Below, piece after piece: positions 61,484 to 64,000 of a stretch of 64,000 bases of DNA. The translations under genes and the position numbers were made by a program. Origin of the DNA: JAAXQD01 sp963790095 (GTDB lineage Bacteria > Desulfobacterota > Desulfobacteria > Desulfobacterales > UBA11574). The notes below the pieces were generated by a model, which worked only from the letters and a program-made list of their open reading frames with translations, did not search any database and had not been told where the DNA came from. The stretch covers positions 35,301 to 99,300 of the forward strand of contig CAWBNO010000007.1 in the NCBI GenBank assembly GCA_963790095.1, written 5' to 3'. Each line of letters starts with the position of its first letter. Position 1 is the first letter of the stretch.

Positions 61484-61888
61484 TCAGGATGCTTTTTGTG
61501 CTTTTTTTGCCACGCTGCTGTTAAACTTTTCAGCATCGATGACGAAACGAAAGTGTGTGGCCTCACCGATCTTATCCACCGCATCGAAACCTTCCACTTC
61601 AAAGGCCAGTTTGGGGCCGTCCACCGCTGTCAATTTTGCACTGAAGCGAACCTTCATTCCCAAAGGTGTTGCAGCCATGTGCTTAAATTTCATTCCGGTT
61701 CCTACGGTCTGCTGCCCCTCGGCTAAATGGGGCAGTACCATATCTGCACAGACTTCCTCAATATGCCCGACCATTGCCCGCGTTGCATATACATTGGGGA
61801 CATGGGGATACACTTTCTGGGCAGACATTTCTTCAGTGGTTTCCCGTTCAATCTCATGTGTCATGCCGACTTTCAGTTCCTCGGACAT
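61484..61888 (-). CDS. FlK-type thioesterase (hotdog fold), 134 aa
   Basis: GGAGAATGAGC precedes the ATG. The pattern VYPHVPNVYATRAMVGHIEE and EEVCADMVLPHLAEGQQTVG, with FKHMAATPLGMKVRFSAKLT, is the small hotdog thioesterase group that includes FlK (fluoroacetyl-CoA thioesterase); Thr/Glu/His residues of the active site are in place by eye. It hydrolyses an acyl-CoA of unknown chain. It stands before the ADP-forming acyl-CoA synthetase, 265 bp apart, suggesting related acyl-CoA metabolism. Confidence 0.85.
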   Translation of the reverse strand: MSEELKVGMTHEIERETTEEMSAQKVYPHVPNVYATRAMVGHIEEVCADMVLPHLAEGQQTVGTGMKFKHMAATPLGMKVRFSAKLTAVDGPKLAFEVEGFDAVDKIGEATHFRFVIDAEKFNSSVAKKAQKAS

Positions 61889-62136
61889 CGCTCATTCTCC
61901 TCCGTTAATGATAAAATTCAATATTTACCCACTCCACAAAAACCATACTAAAGGAAAATCAATAACTGAATAATATTCTATTTTTTTGGCCCGAAGTCAA
62001 CACTCATTTTCCTGAATCTTCGGTAAAAACATCCAGTGGATCGTCGGGCCGAATTCCCGAACATGAAGGTCAAGCTTTCAGGGATCATTTAAAAAAGGTT
62101 GGGCAGCCCAAAGAACCTCCGGGCGTTTGCGGATTT

Positions 62137-62351
62137 GTACGTGTTCAGGGAGGAGCGCTTTCCCGTGTAACGATATTGGCGGAGTGGCTTCGTTATTTCA
62201 ATGACTTAGCAGTGGGGGAGACCGCGGCTCCCGCATGTTTTTCGCGGGAGAACGCGGAGGGGGCAGGAATGCCACCGCTGCTAAGTCATTGAAATAACCA
62301 GACGCGCAGACGTCAAAGTGAAGCGGGGGAGCGCTCCCCCTGAACACGTAC
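62137..62351. repeat. 215-bp nested foldback element
   Basis: Three nested inverted repeats share one centre. Outer GTACGTGTTCAGGG (62137-62150) with CCCTGAACACGTAC (62338-62351) plus AGCGCT words; middle GTTATTTCAATGACTTAGCA with G (62192-62212) with its perfect complement (62278-62298); inner GCGGCTCCCGC with GCGGGAGAACGC around ATGTTTTTC. It ends 14 bp from the livF stop codon. No gene inside. Confidence 0.85.
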
Positions 62352-62365
62352 GCAGATTTTAAGTA

Positions 62366-63109
62366 TTACAATATTTCAATTCCAGACTCCGCCACAATCC
62401 CGAAGAGGGTTTCCCGTAAATGTGGATGGTCCAGCAGCTGTTCTCCGGTTCCGGCGAGTGTTATTTTCCCTTCCTCCACAAGAAACGCTTTGGTGGCCAC
62501 CCTTAGGATTCTGCGCACATGCTGCCCGGCCAACAACAGTGTAATACCGTGACGTCGGATCTGTTTTAAAGTGTCGCAAAGCCGATTCACATCTTTCGGC
62601 GCCAGACCGAGAAACGGATCGTCCAGAAGGAGAAGGTCCGGATCGCTCATTAAGCCCCGGGCGATGGTTAACATTCTTTTCTGGCCCCCGCTCAGGGTAC
62701 CTGCCATCTGCCGAAGTTTCTCCGACAGAACAGGAAAGATTTCAAACACCAAAGAAAGCCGAGCCTCCTTTTTCTCTCTGGCAATATAGGCACCAACCTC
62801 CAAGTTCTCCAAGACGCTCATGAAAGGAAATACATTCATTCCTTCGGACACATAAACAAGACCCCTTCGGACCACTTCGTACACAGAAAGCGTCTGAATT
62901 TGCTTGTGGTGATAGATGATTGCGCCCTGGACCGGACGCAAAACACCGGCCACCGACTTCAGCAGTGTCGTCTTGCCCGAACCGTTGGCTCCGACAACCG
63001 AAACGATCTGACCTTCACAAACGGTCATATTGATTTGCTTTAATACCTGAATATCACCATGGTAAAAACTAAGATTACAAACTTTTAACAGCGGCGTTAA
63101 TTTATCCAT
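62366..63109 (-). CDS. livF: LivF, branched-chain amino-acid ABC transporter ATPase, 247 aa
   Basis: Walker A GANGSGKTTLL, Q-loop region YVSEGMNVFPFMSVLENLEV, signature LSGGQKRMLTIARGL and Walker B PDLLLLDDPFLGLAP are all present; FPFMSVLENLEVGAY is typical for LivF. With LivG it powers uptake of a periplasmic-bound amino acid or amide. The neighbours (livG upstream by 91 bp, a LivM end before that) confirm the operon. The specific solute cannot be told. Confidence 0.92.
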   Translation of the reverse strand: MDKLTPLLKVCNLSFYHGDIQVLKQINMTVCEGQIVSVVGANGSGKTTLLKSVAGVLRPVQGAIIYHHKQIQTLSVYEVVRRGLVYVSEGMNVFPFMSVLENLEVGAYIAREKKEARLSLVFEIFPVLSEKLRQMAGTLSGGQKRMLTIARGLMSDPDLLLLDDPFLGLAPKDVNRLCDTLKQIRRHGITLLLAGQHVRRILRVATKAFLVEEGKITLAGTGEQLLDHPHLRETLFGIVAESGIEIL

Positions 63110-63200
63110 AATTTTCCTCAGGTTTCAGGTGTCAGGGATCAGCTTTTGGTTGAAACCTTTTTTACCAGTTTCATGATCCCTGGTCCCCGATCCCCGACCC

Positions 63201-63947
63201 CTAATAGTCTTTTTCATCCTGATGTCGCAGTCCCAGATATGCATGGAGAACATCCCGGTTTCGCATGACCGTATTGGGCGAACCTTCTGCGATTTTTTCT
63301 CCGTGATCGATTGCCAGCAGGCGGTCAGCAACTTTTAGGCTCAGATTCAAAAAGTGATCGACAATCAAAAGCGTTACCCCTCTCTCCCGAACCCTGTTGA
63401 TCAATTTAATCGCCTGTTTCACCAAAACCGGACTGAACCCGGCCGCCACTTCATCCAGTAAGAGAAGCTTCGGACGGGTCGCCAGGGCCCGGGCCAGGTC
63501 CAGCCGCCGCTGTTCGCTGAGGGTGAGATCACCGGCAAGGGTTTCGCCTTTGTGGGCAATGCCGACAACGTCCAGGAGTTCACGGGCCGCCTGTTCATCT
63601 TCCGGCCGGGTGTGCAGAGAAAATCCTTTACCAAAAACCTGTCCTGCCAACACATTTTGCAGCGTGCTCATTTCGGGGAACGGACGTGAGGACTGAAATG
63701 TTCGACTGATTCCCAGCTTGCAGACGGTATGGGGCTTAAGGCCTGTAATATCCTTGCCTTCAAACAGAATTTTGCCGCTGCTGGGCTTTAACTGTCCGCT
63801 GATGAGATTGAATAAGGTCGTTTTTCCTGCACCATTGGGCCCCACAAGTCCTACAATTTCTCCTTCATTCATGGTAAAATTAATGTTCCTCAGCGCATAG
63901 ATCCCGTTGAATGTCTTACTGACTTTCTGAAGTTGTAATATCGTCAA
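63201..63947 (-). CDS. livG: LivG, branched-chain amino-acid ABC transporter ATPase, 248 aa
   Basis: A TTG start overlaps the preceding stop (TTGA), with AAGG close before. Walker A GPNGAGKTTLFNLI, the LivG-type LKPHTVCKLGISRTFQSSRP, signature LTLSEQRRLDLARAL (the first Ser-Gly is Thr-Leu-Ser as in many LivG) and Walker B KLLLLDEVAAGFSP. Partner of LivF in the ABC importer. Confidence 0.92.
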   Translation of the reverse strand: MTILQLQKVSKTFNGIYALRNINFTMNEGEIVGLVGPNGAGKTTLFNLISGQLKPSSGKILFEGKDITGLKPHTVCKLGISRTFQSSRPFPEMSTLQNVLAGQVFGKGFSLHTRPEDEQAARELLDVVGIAHKGETLAGDLTLSEQRRLDLARALATRPKLLLLDEVAAGFSPVLVKQAIKLINRVRERGVTLLIVDHFLNLSLKVADRLLAIDHGEKIAEGSPNTVMRNRDVLHAYLGLRHQDEKDY

Positions 63948-64000
63948 GATACCTTCCTTAAACTTCCCCAGAATCCGGCCGGCAAAAAAAGTACCGTCAC
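63944..64000 (-). CDS. livM: C-terminal end of a LivM-like permease (partial)
   Basis: The last 18 codons read VTVLFLPAGFWGSLRKVS and end at a TGA that overlaps the livG TTG. The form (hydrophobic strand, then a Pro-Gly-x-x-Gly turn) fits the C-terminus of LivM permeases, and the position before livG supports it. Too short for certainty. Confidence 0.5.
   Translation of the reverse strand: MTVLFLPAGFWGSLRKVS

Overview
The window looks like the chromosome of an anaerobic Desulfobacterota bacterium, most like the complete-oxidising, Wood-Ljungdahl-using sulfate reducers of the Desulfobacteraceae/Desulfosarcinaceae kind. The reasons are the gene content (a MetF/MetV-Hdr-MvhD cluster with in-frame UGA codons, a complex I lacking its NADH module, hgcAB, ADP-forming acyl-CoA synthetase) and the many foldback repeats. 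No rRNA, tRNA or CRISPR array was seen. Species assignment is inference.

Layout. 1-8.3 kb is accessory: a partial FGE/SUMF1-like protein with an overlapping broken lipoprotein ORF, small secreted or Cys-rich peptides with their own promoters and terminators, a glycosyltransferase, a graveyard (PD-(D/E)XK nuclease, IS256-type transposase and integrase remnants), and two tandem GcvH-like proteins. 8.9-20.5 kb holds a sigma54 response regulator and then the metabolic centre: metF-like, giant hdrA, mvhD, metV, metF, a CheY-like protein and an HdrBC-like Fe-S protein. Three of these read through an in-frame UGA that is followed, 19-22 nt to the loop, by a hairpin with a G-rich loop, so all three are predicted selenoproteins. 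20.5-27.4 kb holds aroE-like, ygiQ, rluA-like and two kinases, one of them frameshifted.

28-40 kb is a nuoABCDHIJK-(MrpD-like)-(small)-(MrpD/NuoL-like)-M-N operon with four antiporter-like subunits and no nuoEFG. Directly upstream and on the same strand lies a mercury-methylation unit: an HMA metal-binding protein, hgcA (with the NVWCAAGK cap motif) and hgcB. The region before the obvious hgcA start is open in frame through one TGA to an upstream ATG with a Shine-Dalgarno-like site. That TGA is followed by a SECIS-like hairpin with the same geometry as the three Hdr/Mvh genes, which makes a fourth, unproven selenoprotein candidate.

42-64 kb carries an XRE-Cys regulator, an M1 peptidase-ChaN-PDZ fusion, a TPR protein, HU, DksA-like proteins, a second sigma54 activator, an MFS transporter, a cupin, a tandem UspA, an amidoligase with two class-II glutamine amidotransferases, an ADP-forming acyl-CoA synthetase, an FlK-type thioesterase and the end of a liv ABC operon.

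How it fits together. The Met/Hdr/Mvh proteins should couple methylene-tetrahydrofolate chemistry to flavin-based electron transfer, and the shortened complex I is suited to taking electrons from ferredoxin or a similar donor. HgcAB depends on a corrinoid and methyl-folate, which the same C1 pathway supplies. Several unrelated units (1.6, 2.7, 27.6, 42.0 and 47.1 kb, and more weakly 42.6 kb) share a TTGACA promoter with an 11-bp palindrome (CYACAWTGTRG) in the spacer, suggesting one common regulator whose targets include the hgc operon.
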